A stretch of DNA of 64,000 bases from Herbaspirillum aquaticum (GTDB taxonomy: Bacteria > Pseudomonadota > Gammaproteobacteria > Burkholderiales > Burkholderiaceae_D), in assembly GCF_002213425.1 (NCBI RefSeq), contig NZ_NJGV01000005.1:186001-250000 (forward strand). The letters run 5' to 3'. Below, piece by piece: positions 34,769 to 42,929 of the stretch. Made by a program: the position numbers and the translations under genes. Under the pieces are notes generated by a model. That model was not told where the DNA came from. It made no database searches and saw nothing but the letters and a program-made list of their open reading frames with translations. The number at the start of each line of letters is the position of its first letter. Positions within the stretch are counted from its first letter, which is position 1.

Positions 34769-36249
34769 GCCGCCAGCGGGCGCGCCGCCTGGTAGTGCGG
34801 TTGTGCTGCCTGTGCGCTGCCGGCCAAGAGGCCGTGACACAGTTCGCCCAGGGTGCGCACGGCCGCTTCGATGCCGTCTTCCCACGGGAAGCTGTAGTTG
34901 AGCCGGATGCAATGCCGGAAGGCCCCGTCGGTACTGAACATGTCGCCCGGCGCCACGCTGATGCCGGCGGCCTGCGCCAGCGCGTGCAGCTCCAGTGCCA
35001 GGATGCCGTCCGGCAGCGTGACCCACAGCAGGTAACCGCCCTGTGGCTCGGAACAGCGGGTGCCGGCCGGGAAGAACCGCAGGACGGCAGCACGCATGAT
35101 GCGCTGGCGCTGCATGAGGAGCTTGCGCAGTCGGCGCAGGTGAAAATCGTAGCCCTCGCTTTGCAGGTATTCCGCCACTGCGCGCTGCGGATGCGCCGGC
35201 ATGGACACCGTATTGAGGAACTTGAGCCGCTCCACCGCCTGCCGGTAACGGCCCGGCAGGGTCCAGCCGATATGGTGTTCCGGCGTGAGGCTCTTGGAGA
35301 AGGACGAGCAGTACAGTACCCGTCCGTCCTGGTCATAGCTCTTGGCCGTGCGGGGGCGCTGCTCGCCAAAGTGCAGTTCGCCATAGACATCATTTTCCAC
35401 CAGCGGCAGGTCGTGCTTGGCCAGCAGGCGCACCAGCGCCTGCTTTCTGGCGTCCGGCATGACGTAGCCGAGCGGGTTCTGGAAATTGGTCATCACCGCC
35501 ACGCCGGCTACGTCGCCGCTGGCCAGCGCCCGGTCCAGCGAGGGCAGGTCCATGCCCTGGTCCGCGTCGGTGGCGATGGGCAAGGCGCGCATGCCGGTCC
35601 GCTCGATGGCATGCAGCAGTGCGTAGTAGGTCGGCGACTCCACCGCAATGGCAGCCCCCGGCCGGGCGATGGCGTGCAGGCAGAGCTGCAGCGCCTCGGT
35701 GGCGCCCTGGGTGATGATGATCTCGCCGGCTTGCACCGGCAGCCCGGTCTGCAAATGACGCCGCGCGATCTGGCGGATCAGCTCGGCATTGCCTGGCGGG
35801 AGCACCCCGATGAGCTGCGCATGCTCGCGCCGCTTGTAGAAGCCTTGCGCCAGCTGGCTGATGCGCATCGACGGGAACAAGGCCGGATCGGGATAGGGGG
35901 AGCCCAGCGGAATGCGCGCATTGCAGTTGATCGAGCGCAGGTTGTGCAGCACCAGTTCGACTGGCGTATTGGCGGCGGGCAGCCGGCTGGCCGGCAAAGC
36001 CTGGGGGGCGGTGGCGACAGTCGGTGCCGCTGGCGCGTTCTGCGGCGTGCGAACGAAATACCCCGATTGCGGGCGGCTCTCGATGTAGCCCTGGCTCTCC
36101 AGCAGCAGGAAGGCACGGATCACGGTGGAGATGCTGAGCTGGTATTGCTGGCTGGCGCGGCGCACTGAGGGAATCTTTTCTCCCGGCAGCATCACGCCGT
36201 TGAGTATCTGGCGACGGATGGTCTCGGCAAGCGTTTCATAGAGTTTCAT
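34732..36249 (-). CDS. MocR-type PLP-dependent transcriptional regulator
   Basis: A 505-residue protein with an N-terminal GntR winged helix (residues about 5-72, LPGEKIPSVRRASQQY) and a fold-type-I aminotransferase domain. The latter carries ITQGATEALQLCLHA, TNFQNPLGY, VENDVYGELHF and the PLP lysine in SSFSKSLTPEHHIGW. The ATG at 36249 (MKLYETLAET) matches the family start; the frame is open to 36498 but without homology. The C-terminal extension of about 35 residues is Ala/Pro-rich. The target is unknown; it may regulate the divergent signalling genes or itself. Confidence 0.93.
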   Translation of the reverse strand: MKLYETLAETIRRQILNGVMLPGEKIPSVRRASQQYQLSISTVIRAFLLLESQGYIESRPQSGYFVRTPQNAPAAPTVATAPQALPASRLPAANTPVELVLHNLRSINCNARIPLGSPYPDPALFPSMRISQLAQGFYKRREHAQLIGVLPPGNAELIRQIARRHLQTGLPVQAGEIIITQGATEALQLCLHAIARPGAAIAVESPTYYALLHAIERTGMRALPIATDADQGMDLPSLDRALASGDVAGVAVMTNFQNPLGYVMPDARKQALVRLLAKHDLPLVENDVYGELHFGEQRPRTAKSYDQDGRVLYCSSFSKSLTPEHHIGWTLPGRYRQAVERLKFLNTVSMPAHPQRAVAEYLQSEGYDFHLRRLRKLLMQRQRIMRAAVLRFFPAGTRCSEPQGGYLLWVTLPDGILALELHALAQAAGISVAPGDMFSTDGAFRHCIRLNYSFPWEDGIEAAVRTLGELCHGLLAGSAQAAQPHYQAARPLAAQAPAGGLINAR

Positions 36250-36311
36250 GGCGGTCCACGGCTGGGCTATTGGATGAGCCGATGCTAGGACTGCCGTGCC
36301 AGGCCGCCAAT

Positions 36312-36325
36312 AACACCAAGGTATG
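36312..36325 (+). promoter_or_regulatory. Regulatory motif copy 1 (AACACCAAGGTATG)
   Basis: Matches the copy at 38356-38369 at 11 of 14 positions and the reverse complement of the copy at 36409-36422 at 11 of 14. The shared core is ACCAAnGTAT. It lies 63 bp upstream of the MocR-type start and about 245 bp before the kinase gene. Confidence 0.55.
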
Positions 36326-36408
36326 CGGATCAGACCGCCATGGCAGCCATTCCCCGGCGCATGAGAAGCCGCCCGCGACGGCAGTGCATCAGCGCCGGAT
36401 TGCCCCCT

Positions 36409-36422
36409 TATACTTTGGTGTA
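36409..36422 (-). promoter_or_regulatory. Regulatory motif copy 2 (TACACCAAAGTATA on the minus strand)
   Basis: Inverted copy of the ACCAAnGTAT motif, centred about 37 bp before a TATACT -10 candidate (36453-36458). That is a usual distance for an activator site. Confidence 0.55.
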
Positions 36423-36556
36423 ATACATGCACTACTGCATGCGCACTGGCCTTATACTCGCGTCCAAAACGGGACCGGCTATCCGCCGCAATCCCCACCG
36501 ATGAAAAGTTTCACCAAACTTGGATGACAGAGGCGATGCAGCAGGGGGGATCCTAC

Positions 36557-37654
36557 ATGTACCGAACCATTCGTTCACCGGCTGTGCCGGCCGCTGCGGC
36601 CGCACTGACGGTGGCGATCTTTTCCGTTGATGCGCTGACCTCGCTGGATGTGGCTATTGCGGTGCTGTACGTGGCCGTGGTGCTGATGTCGGTCTGGATC
36701 TGGCCGCGCCGGGGTGTCATCGGGGTGATGCTGTTCTGCATGGCGCTGACCCTGCTCGCCTTCGTGCTGTCGCACGATGTGCTGCGTGACGATGCCGCCC
36801 TGGCGCGCTGCCTGGTCAGCCTGGCCGCCATTGCCATCACGGGCTTCCTGGCCGTGAAGGGACAGGAAGCCACGCAGGCGCTCCTGCAGCGCGAAGAGGC
36901 GCTCAACCAGGCCCGCAACCAGCTGGCCCACGCCAGCCGCGTGAGCACGCTGGGCGAGATGACCGCCACCATTGCCCACGAAGTCAACCAGCCGCTGGCG
37001 GCCATCCTCACGCACGGCCAGGCCGGATTGCGCTGGCTCGATCGGGACCAACCCGAACTTGGCGAAGTGCGCCGCGCCGTCGACGCCATGCAGCAGAACG
37101 CCCGCCGCGCCAGTGAAGTGATCCAGCGCATCCGTGGCATGGCACGGCAGTCGGCGCCCAGCATGGTGCCGCTGGCACCGGCTGCACTGGTGCAGGAGAG
37201 CTGCGACCTGCTGCGCCGCGAGCTACACCGGCTGCGCGTGAAGCTCAAGCTGGAACTGGCAGCGGACCTGCCGCTGGTGATGGCCGACAAGGTGCAGCTG
37301 CAGCAGGTCGTCATCAACCTGGTCATGAATGCGGCCCAGGCCATGTCCGAGGCCATGACCGTGGCGCCCACCATCGAAGTGCGCTGCAGCCTGGTCCCGG
37401 CCGGGGAGGCCCAGGAGGGCGCAGCGATGATCCAGGTCGAAGTGGCCGACAATGGTCCGGGCCTGAGCCAGGAGCACATGGAACGCATGTTTTCCGCCTT
37501 CTTCACCACCAAGAAGGAAGGCATGGGCATGGGCCTGGCGATCTGCCGCTCCATCCTGGAAGCCCATCATGGCAGCATTCGCGCCGGCAATCGCGCCCCG
37601 CAGGGCGCGGTCATGCGGGTCTTGCTGCCGCCAGTGACGGGAGGGACCTCGTGA
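36557..37654 (+). CDS. Membrane sensor histidine kinase (FixL/DctB-like)
   Basis: A 365-residue kinase. Three to four N-terminal TM helices (about residues 8-105) have almost no periplasmic loop. A short coiled coil leads to a HisKA domain with the phospho-histidine in TIAHEVNQPLAAIL, then an ATPase domain with NLVMNAAQAM, DNGPGLS and GMGMGLAICRSIL. It has no PAS domain, so the TM region itself or the membrane state may be the sensor. Its stop overlaps the GTG of the FixJ-type regulator gene by 4 nt, so the two form a cognate pair. Confidence 0.94.
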   Translation: MYRTIRSPAVPAAAAALTVAIFSVDALTSLDVAIAVLYVAVVLMSVWIWPRRGVIGVMLFCMALTLLAFVLSHDVLRDDAALARCLVSLAAIAITGFLAVKGQEATQALLQREEALNQARNQLAHASRVSTLGEMTATIAHEVNQPLAAILTHGQAGLRWLDRDQPELGEVRRAVDAMQQNARRASEVIQRIRGMARQSAPSMVPLAPAALVQESCDLLRRELHRLRVKLKLELAADLPLVMADKVQLQQVVINLVMNAAQAMSEAMTVAPTIEVRCSLVPAGEAQEGAAMIQVEVADNGPGLSQEHMERMFSAFFTTKKEGMGMGLAICRSILEAHHGSIRAGNRAPQGAVMRVLLPPVTGGTS

Positions 37655-38325
37655 GCCAGCCGATCCGTCCCGCGCCGAACCAGTCGGCCAGCACTTCGCC
37701 AGCCAAGCCGGTGGTGTACATCGTGGATGATGATCCGGCCTTGCGCGAAGCCCTCGACAGCCTGTTGCGCTCGGTCGGCCTGCAGGTGGTCGGCTATGCC
37801 AGCGCGGTGGAGTTCCAGCAGCGTGCGGCCCTGGCCGCACCGGCCTGCCTGTTGCTGGACGTACGGCTGCAAGGCATGAGCGGGCTGGATGTACAGGCCG
37901 AGCTGGTGCGCAGCGGGGTGGACATGCCCGTGATCCTGATGACCGGGCATGGCGACATCCCCATGAGCGTACGCGCCATGAAAGCCGGCGCCGTTGATTT
38001 CCTCACCAAGCCTTTCCGCGACCAGGACCTGCTCGACGCAGTGGCGGCCGCCCATGAGAAGGATCGCCACCAGCTGGCCCAACGCCAGGCCCGCAGCGGC
38101 CTGCAGGCGCGCTACGCGAGCCTGACCCCGCGCGAATCGGAAGTGATGTGGCTGGCCGTCAGCGGCTTGCTCAACAAGCAGATTGCCGGTGAGCTTGGCA
38201 CCAGCGAAGTCACGGTCAAGATCCATCGCGGCCATGCGATGAAGAAGATGCAGGCGCGTTCCTTCGCCGACCTGGTCCGAATGAGCCAGGCACTGGAACA
38301 GGACGGACTCAAGCCGCAGCCCTGA
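37651..38325 (+). CDS. FixJ-family response regulator
   Basis: A 224-residue regulator starting at GTG (GTGA overlap with the kinase stop) after a strong GGGAGGGACC ribosome site. The receiver domain has IVDDDPALREAL, phospho-Asp in LLLDVRLQG, and KPF. A LuxR-type helix-turn-helix follows at about 155-210 (LTPRESEVMWLAVSGLLNKQ, TVKIHRGHAMKKM). It probably binds the ACCAAnGTAT motifs found upstream of its own kinase gene and of the next transcription unit. Confidence 0.94.
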   Translation: MSQPIRPAPNQSASTSPAKPVVYIVDDDPALREALDSLLRSVGLQVVGYASAVEFQQRAALAAPACLLLDVRLQGMSGLDVQAELVRSGVDMPVILMTGHGDIPMSVRAMKAGAVDFLTKPFRDQDLLDAVAAAHEKDRHQLAQRQARSGLQARYASLTPRESEVMWLAVSGLLNKQIAGELGTSEVTVKIHRGHAMKKMQARSFADLVRMSQALEQDGLKPQP

Positions 38326-38355
38326 AAGCCGCGTGCGGACTGGCGCCGCGGCGCT

Positions 38356-38369
38356 CATACCAATGTATG
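38356..38369 (+). promoter_or_regulatory. Regulatory motif copy 3 (CATACCAATGTATG)
   Basis: This copy is extended to a symmetrical TCATAC-CAAT-GTATGA (38355-38370). It lies about 43 bp upstream of the start site that would follow a weak TAACCT -10 (38394-38399), a classic activator position. It precedes the stand-alone receiver and EAL genes. Confidence 0.6.
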
Positions 38370-38487
38370 ATTCCCGCCCCGGCGCGGGATTGCTAACCTG
38401 CGATCAAGAATGCATCTCATCCATCGGGATGCACAGGACAAGCCGCCCCCGGCATCACGCGAGGCGCGGCATCGCCAAGGGAATGCA

Positions 38488-38856
38488 GTGAATCACACAA
38501 GCAAGATCGCCGTCATCGATGACGACGCCTCCATGCGCGAAGCGCTTTCGGCGCTGATGCGCTCCATGGGTTGGCAAGTGCAATGCCACGCCAGCGCCAG
38601 CGATTTCCTCGCCGCGCTGGGCTATGACGGGACCGACTGCATCGTCACCGATGTCCAGATGCCCGGAATGAGCGGCGTGGAATTGCTGGAATGGCTGCGC
38701 GGCCAGCAGCTGGCCACGCCAGTGGTAGTCATCACCTCCTATCCCACACGCGTGCAAGAAGAGCGTGTGCAGGCAGCAGGGCAGGCGGCCTTCCTGGGCA
38801 AGCCCTTTGATGGTGACGAGATGTTGCATACGGTTGAACGCCTGTTGACGAAATGA
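38488..38856 (+). CDS. Stand-alone response-regulator receiver protein
   Basis: A 122-residue single receiver domain with IAVIDDDASMREAL, phospho-Asp in CIVTDVQMPG, the threonine in VVITSY, and KPFDGDE. The GTG at 38488 is preferred because AAGGGA lies 8 nt before it. An in-frame ATG at 38410 would add 26 low-complexity residues without a ribosome site. There is no output domain, so it must act through a partner. Its stop overlaps the ATG of the EAL gene by 4 nt, which points to that protein as the partner. Confidence 0.88.
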   Translation: MNHTSKIAVIDDDASMREALSALMRSMGWQVQCHASASDFLAALGYDGTDCIVTDVQMPGMSGVELLEWLRGQQLATPVVVITSYPTRVQEERVQAAGQAAFLGKPFDGDEMLHTVERLLTK

Positions 38857-40586
38857 CCCCGGGGGACATGATGGAACATCTGATGCTGCAATCGCGGCCG
38901 GTGCCGCGCCGCTGGAAAGACAGCCTGCTGGCGCTGCTGCCGCCGCCTGCGGCGGGACATGAGCGCAGCATGCGCCAGCGCCTGGCGCGTCACACGCGCT
39001 GGCCGATCTATCTGCTGCTGACCCTGGTGGTGGCCTGCGGGGCCGGCCTCTCCATGGTGATGCAGCACACTGTCGAGAACATCCGCAATGCCGCCGATCC
39101 GCTGGTGCATTGGACCCTTCATGGCCTGGGCATGCACGACGTGACCGAGCTGCTGCGCCAGGATGGCCTGGTCGATGTCAACCTGCAGCGCATTGCCCGC
39201 CTGGTGCACTGGTTCAACCTGCTGGCGCTGGCCACGGCGCTGTTCATGATGTATCACATTCGCGCGCGCTTTCGCTCCGAAGATGCGCTGGCGCACCAGG
39301 CCGCACACGACCCGCTGACCGGACTGGCGCATCGCCGCTCGCTGGAGCGACGTATGCATCAGTTGCAGGGACATCCCCATACATTGGTGCTGGGCAGCGT
39401 GGATCGCTTCGAACGCGTCATCGGTGCCTACGGGCATGAATTCGCCGACGCCATGATCATCGACATCGCCACCCGCCTGCGTACCATCGCCGGCGCCTAC
39501 CAGGGCGAGGTGTTCCGGCTCGATGGCGCCAATTTCGTCATCCTGTACCGCCAGCAGGCCCAGTCCGAGGACGTTGGGCGCGCCCTGGTGGCCTTGCAGG
39601 CGGGCATGCAGCGTCCCTTCAGCTGCCGCACGCACGAAGTGTTTTCACACCTGAGCCTGGGCGCTGTCGAGTATCCGCGCCACGGCGGCGATGCGGTGCA
39701 GCTGCTGCGCAACGCCGACGCCGCCCTGCAGTCGGCGCGCCAGCAGGGCGGCAGCCTGCTGGTGACGTATTCAGAGGCGCTCAATGCCGAGGCGCAGCGG
39801 CGCGTGGACCTGGAGGCGCAGCTGGTGCATGCACTCGAACGCGACGAACTGGAGCTGCACCTGCAGCCCCAGCAATCGCTGGCCGATGGCAGCCTGGTTG
39901 GTTTCGAGGCGCTGGTGCGCTGGCGTCGCCAAGGGCAGCTGGTGCCGCCGGGCGACTTCATTCCGGTGGCCGAGGAGTCGGGCCTGGTCATTGCCATCGG
40001 CGAATGGGTGCTGGAGCGGGCCTGCGCGCAGATCCATGCATTGCGCAACCTGACCGGGCGTGACGTGGTGGTGGCGGTCAATATCTCGGCCAGGCATTTC
40101 GGGCATCCCGATTTCCTGGCGCGCATGGAGGCGCTGCTGGCCCGCACCGGCATCCCGCCGGCCAGCCTGGAGCTGGAAATCACCGAGGGCGCAGTCATGG
40201 AGCATACCGAAGCGGCGATCGAACTGTTGCATGCGCTGCGCGCACTGGGGCTGAAGCTGTCCATCGATGATTTCGGTACCGGTTATTCCAGCCTGGCTTA
40301 CCTGAAGCGTTTTCCGATCGACAAGCTCAAGGTCGATCGCTCCTTCGTCAGCCAGCTGCGGCCGCATTCGCAGGATGCCGCCATCGTCCAGGCCGTCATC
40401 GGGCTGGGCCACACGCTGGGTATCAAGGTCATCGCCGAAGGGGTGGAAACGGTCCAGCAGCGCGAATGGCTCAAGCGCCTGAGCTGCGACGAGATCCAGG
40501 GCTATTTCTACAGCCGGCCGCTGGCCGAGCCGCAACTGCTGGGTTTCGTGATCGGGCAAATGCGCAACGATGCGGCGGCGGCCTGA
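38853..40586 (+). CDS. Membrane c-di-GMP phosphodiesterase with degenerate GGDEF domain
   Basis: A 577-residue protein with two TM helices (about 50-72 and 120-138) flanking a small periplasmic loop, then GGDEF-like and EAL domains. The cyclase site is RLDGANF (about 222) instead of GGDEF, so it should not make c-di-GMP. The EAL domain keeps FEALVRW (about 351), the acidic residues in ELEITEG, and DDFGTGYSS, so phosphodiesterase activity is expected. It is coupled by ATGA to the receiver gene. Confidence 0.94.
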   Translation: MTPGDMMEHLMLQSRPVPRRWKDSLLALLPPPAAGHERSMRQRLARHTRWPIYLLLTLVVACGAGLSMVMQHTVENIRNAADPLVHWTLHGLGMHDVTELLRQDGLVDVNLQRIARLVHWFNLLALATALFMMYHIRARFRSEDALAHQAAHDPLTGLAHRRSLERRMHQLQGHPHTLVLGSVDRFERVIGAYGHEFADAMIIDIATRLRTIAGAYQGEVFRLDGANFVILYRQQAQSEDVGRALVALQAGMQRPFSCRTHEVFSHLSLGAVEYPRHGGDAVQLLRNADAALQSARQQGGSLLVTYSEALNAEAQRRVDLEAQLVHALERDELELHLQPQQSLADGSLVGFEALVRWRRQGQLVPPGDFIPVAEESGLVIAIGEWVLERACAQIHALRNLTGRDVVVAVNISARHFGHPDFLARMEALLARTGIPPASLELEITEGAVMEHTEAAIELLHALRALGLKLSIDDFGTGYSSLAYLKRFPIDKLKVDRSFVSQLRPHSQDAAIVQAVIGLGHTLGIKVIAEGVETVQQREWLKRLSCDEIQGYFYSRPLAEPQLLGFVIGQMRNDAAAA

Positions 40587-40996
40587 ATGGTGTGCGGGAA
40601 GCAGCGCTGCGGAAGGCGGTCGGGAAGTTTTGCAGGGACCCAATGAGGCAAGCGCTGCATACATGCGTGGGGAAAAGGACACTTGTCCTTTGACATCCTC
40701 GAACCGGTACGCCCGATCTGACTTGATGTATGGGCCGGATTGCGGTGAGATGCATGCATCTTTCCGATCCGCTGTGCGGGGCAGGGTGGCCGGGAAGATG
40801 GCCGCTTTTCCGTGATGCGCGCTGGAGCCTGGTGCAAGGCTGACGGCAGGAAAGCAGATGAGTCCCCCCCGAGCTGCCGGCGCCGCGCTATGCGGTCCGA
40901 TCTTTTTCCCCCCTCCAGGGTGACTCATCCACAGGCGGCATTCTAGCGGGGCTTGCAGGGAAAGAAACTAGTCCAATTGGACTGGTCAGCCAGTCC
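40587..40996. other. Intergenic region with palindromes
   Basis: No supported gene between the EAL stop and 40996. It contains a perfect hairpin AAAGGACA-CT-TGTCCTTT (40674-40691), which might terminate the EAL unit although it lacks a T-run, and a nested palindrome cluster at 40970-40996 (listed separately). Confidence 0.55.
40970..40996 (-). terminator. Nested palindromes; possible terminator of a minus-strand micro-gene
   Basis: Two overlapping palindromes share one arm: AGTCCAATTGGACT (40970-40983) and GGACTGG-TCAG-CCAGTCC (40979-40996). On the minus strand the second gives a 7-bp GC-rich hairpin directly after the TGA at 40997-40999, followed by AATTGGACTAGTTTCTTTCC, which is only moderately T-rich. 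It may be a terminator or a regulator-binding site. Confidence 0.4.
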
Positions 40997-41154
40997 TCAG
41001 CAATCCTGATCCACGAAAGAAGCCGGGGCAGTGCCAAATACCCGGGCGTTTCCGGCCGACTGAATCAGCGTTTCATGGACGGTCTCGGTGAGAAAGTCGG
41101 GATGTTGACGCATATACACATCAAAAGAATGTCAATGATGTATTTATGCGCCAT
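40997..41154 (-). pseudogene. Possible micro-gene, apparently frameshifted
   Basis: An ATG at 41154 follows AAGGAAAG at a good distance and opens MAHKYIIDILLM, then shifts to low-quality sequence and stops after 29 codons. The next frame, from an ATG at 41113, encodes 38 protein-like residues (MRQHPDFLTETVHETLIQ, ending FVDQDC) and stops at 40997 beside a hairpin. Removing two bases near 41117-41120 would join them into one 51-residue protein. This could be a broken small gene, a programmed frameshift, two small ORFs, or chance. Confidence 0.3.
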
Positions 41155-41192
41155 TTCCACTTTCCTTGGCAGGCAAGGCGTCTTCACTGCCG

Positions 41193-41221
41193 TTGTCAAA
41201 CTTCACCTCCAACATTAAAAT
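41193..41221 (+). promoter_or_regulatory. Sigma-70 promoter of the FecI-like operon
   Basis: TTGTCA (41193-41198) and TAAAAT (41216-41221) are each 5 of 6 to consensus with an optimal 17-nt spacer. The start site would be near 41229, about 28 nt before the sigma-factor ATG. The Fur box overlaps the -10 and start site. Confidence 0.75.
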
Positions 41222-41237
41222 GAGAATTATTATTATC
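41219..41237 (+). promoter_or_regulatory. Fur box
   Basis: AATGAGAATTATTATTATC matches the 19-bp Fur consensus GATAATGATAATCATTATC at 13 positions and is an AT island in GC-rich sequence. Overlap with the -10 predicts iron-dependent repression of the sigma/anti-sigma genes. Confidence 0.8.
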
Positions 41238-41256
41238 TAGAAGCCTCACTACCCCC

Positions 41257-41781
41257 ATGCCCGTCCCGCATCCCGCCGACGCCCAGCGCGTCGACTCGCT
41301 CTATCGCGAGCATCATGGCTGGCTGCAGCAGTGGCTGCGACGCAGGCTGGGCAGCAGCAGCGATGCCGCCGACCTGGCCCAGGATACCTTCCTGCGGGTG
41401 CTGGGCAAGCCGCAAGTGCTGGCCGACCTGCGCGAACCGCGCGCCTGGCTGACCCGGATCGCGCAGGGCCTGGTGGTGGACAAGGTCCGGCGCGACGAAG
41501 TCGAACGCGCCTGCCTGGAGGCCATCTCCCACCTGCCGATGCCGGAAGTGATCTCGCCCGAGGCCAGGATGCTGCTGGTGGAAGCACTGGCCACCATCGA
41601 CGCCATGCTCGAAGGCCTGGGGGCCAAGCCGCGCGAGGCTTTCCTGATGTCCCGCCTGGATGACCTGGGCTACGCCGAGATCGCCCAACGCATGGGCGTA
41701 TCGCTGAGCAGCGTCGAAAAATACATGGCGGCGGCCATCCGCCATTGCTACCTGATGCGACAAGCCTGGCAGTCGCGCTGA
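41257..41781 (+). CDS. FecI-like ECF sigma factor (first of two)
   Basis: A 174-residue iron-starvation sigma factor. Region 2 (SLYREHHGWLQQWLRRRLG, DAADLAQDTFLRVL) recognises the -10, and region 4 (LDDLGYAEIAQRMGVSLSSV) recognises the -35. It is transcribed from a Fur-controlled promoter and followed 31 nt later by its anti-sigma gene. It should direct transcription of the downstream TonB receptor when the cognate siderophore binds. Confidence 0.94.
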   Translation: MPVPHPADAQRVDSLYREHHGWLQQWLRRRLGSSSDAADLAQDTFLRVLGKPQVLADLREPRAWLTRIAQGLVVDKVRRDEVERACLEAISHLPMPEVISPEARMLLVEALATIDAMLEGLGAKPREAFLMSRLDDLGYAEIAQRMGVSLSSVEKYMAAAIRHCYLMRQAWQSR

Positions 41782-41812
41782 AGCGCACCCGCTCGCGCAG
41801 CTGCCCGCCGAT

Positions 41813-42847
41813 ATGCCCGCCCATCCCATGCCTTCCGCCCCGCCTGATCCCGTACTGGAACAAGCCATCGCCTGGCTGGTCCAGCTGCGCGCGCAGCCTT
41901 CCGGAGTCGCACCGGATCCCGCCTTGCAAGCCCGTATCGATGCCTGGCGCGCAGCAGACGGCCGTCACGAAACGGTGTGGTCCGAGCTGATGGCGGCGGA
42001 AGCCCAGTTCCAGCGGCTGGTGGCGCTGCCGGTCGCGCCCGCGCAATGGCAGCAACCGCTGGCGGCGCTCAATGGCTCACGCAGCCGCCGCCAGGCGCGC
42101 CGTCGCTGGCTTGGCGGGGTGGCGCTGGGCCTGGGCAGCGTAGCCCTGGCCGGCTTTGCCGCGCGCCAGGCCGGTCTGTTCGACCGTGTCGCCGGCCAGC
42201 GCTACGCCACCGGGACCGGCGAGCAACGCCGGGTGGTGCTGGGCGACGGCACGCAACTGGCCCTCAACACCGCGACCGATGTGCGCCTGCAGTTCGATGC
42301 GCAGCAGCGCCTGATCGCGCTGGAGCAAGGCGAGATCTTCATCGAGACCGGCCGCGATGCACTTTCGCCCCTGCATCGTCCGTTGCTGGTGCAGACCGCC
42401 CAGGCTCGCCTGCAGGCGCTGGGCACGCGCTTTGCGGTGCGCCAGCAAGAGGGCGTGACCCGCCTGAGCGTGCTGGAAGGAAGGGTAGCCGTCGACCCGG
42501 GGCAGGGCGCGCGCACCGTGATCGTCCCCGGTGAAACGGTGGACATCGATGCGCATGGCCAGCTGCGGCGCCAGGCCATTCCCGCTGCCAACATGGACCC
42601 AACGGCCTGGCTCGGGGGCACGCTGGTGGCGCGCGACATGCGGCTGGGCGACGTGGTAGCCGAGATGGCGCGCTATCGCCACGGTTGGCTCCAATGCGAG
42701 GACAGCGTGGCGTCCTTGAAGGTGTCGGGCGTGTTCCAGCTGCGCGATGGCGATGCGGCACTGGAGTCACTGGCGCAAGCGCTGCCGGTGCGTATCGAGC
42801 AGCGCACCCGCTTCTGGGTCCGGGTGGCGGCGCAACACAGCCAATAA
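41813..42847 (+). CDS. FecR-like transmembrane anti-sigma regulator
   Basis: A 344-residue FecR-family protein. The cytoplasmic N-terminus (about 1-90, DAWRAADGRHETVWSELM) binds sigma. A single TM (about 98-116) follows, then a periplasmic FecR domain (RYATGTGEQRRVVLGDGTQL, LEQGEIFIETG, VRQQEGVTRLSVLEGRVAV) and a C-terminal STN-like module that contacts the receptor signalling domain. It sits between sigma and receptor genes in the canonical order. The start could also be the ATG at 41828. Confidence 0.94.
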   Translation: MPAHPMPSAPPDPVLEQAIAWLVQLRAQPSGVAPDPALQARIDAWRAADGRHETVWSELMAAEAQFQRLVALPVAPAQWQQPLAALNGSRSRRQARRRWLGGVALGLGSVALAGFAARQAGLFDRVAGQRYATGTGEQRRVVLGDGTQLALNTATDVRLQFDAQQRLIALEQGEIFIETGRDALSPLHRPLLVQTAQARLQALGTRFAVRQQEGVTRLSVLEGRVAVDPGQGARTVIVPGETVDIDAHGQLRRQAIPAANMDPTAWLGGTLVARDMRLGDVVAEMARYRHGWLQCEDSVASLKVSGVFQLRDGDAALESLAQALPVRIEQRTRFWVRVAAQHSQ

Positions 42848-42929
42848 GAATTTTCTGGCAGGGATTACGGGTTTTGCGGGCCTGCTTCGGCATACCTCAT
42901 GAGACCAGTGAATATTCTTGCCAACCGCC

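Larger units (their letters stand above)
36250..36556. other. Divergent control region of the MocR-type and histidine kinase genes
   Basis: 307 nt with no gene. It contains two inverted copies of an ACCAAnGTAT motif (listed separately), and a TATACT at 36453-36458 that could be the -10 of the histidine kinase promoter. The kinase ATG at 36557 follows a strong AGGGGGGATCCTAC ribosome site, which argues against the in-frame ATG at 36524. Confidence 0.6.

Noticed and set aside
31802..35026. A 1074-codon open frame on the minus strand opposite the PAS-GGDEF-EAL gene
   Set aside because: It is antisense to a gene with intact domain motifs. Its composition is rich in Ala, Gln, His and Arg with no recognisable domain, as expected when GC-rich third positions suppress stops on the opposite strand.
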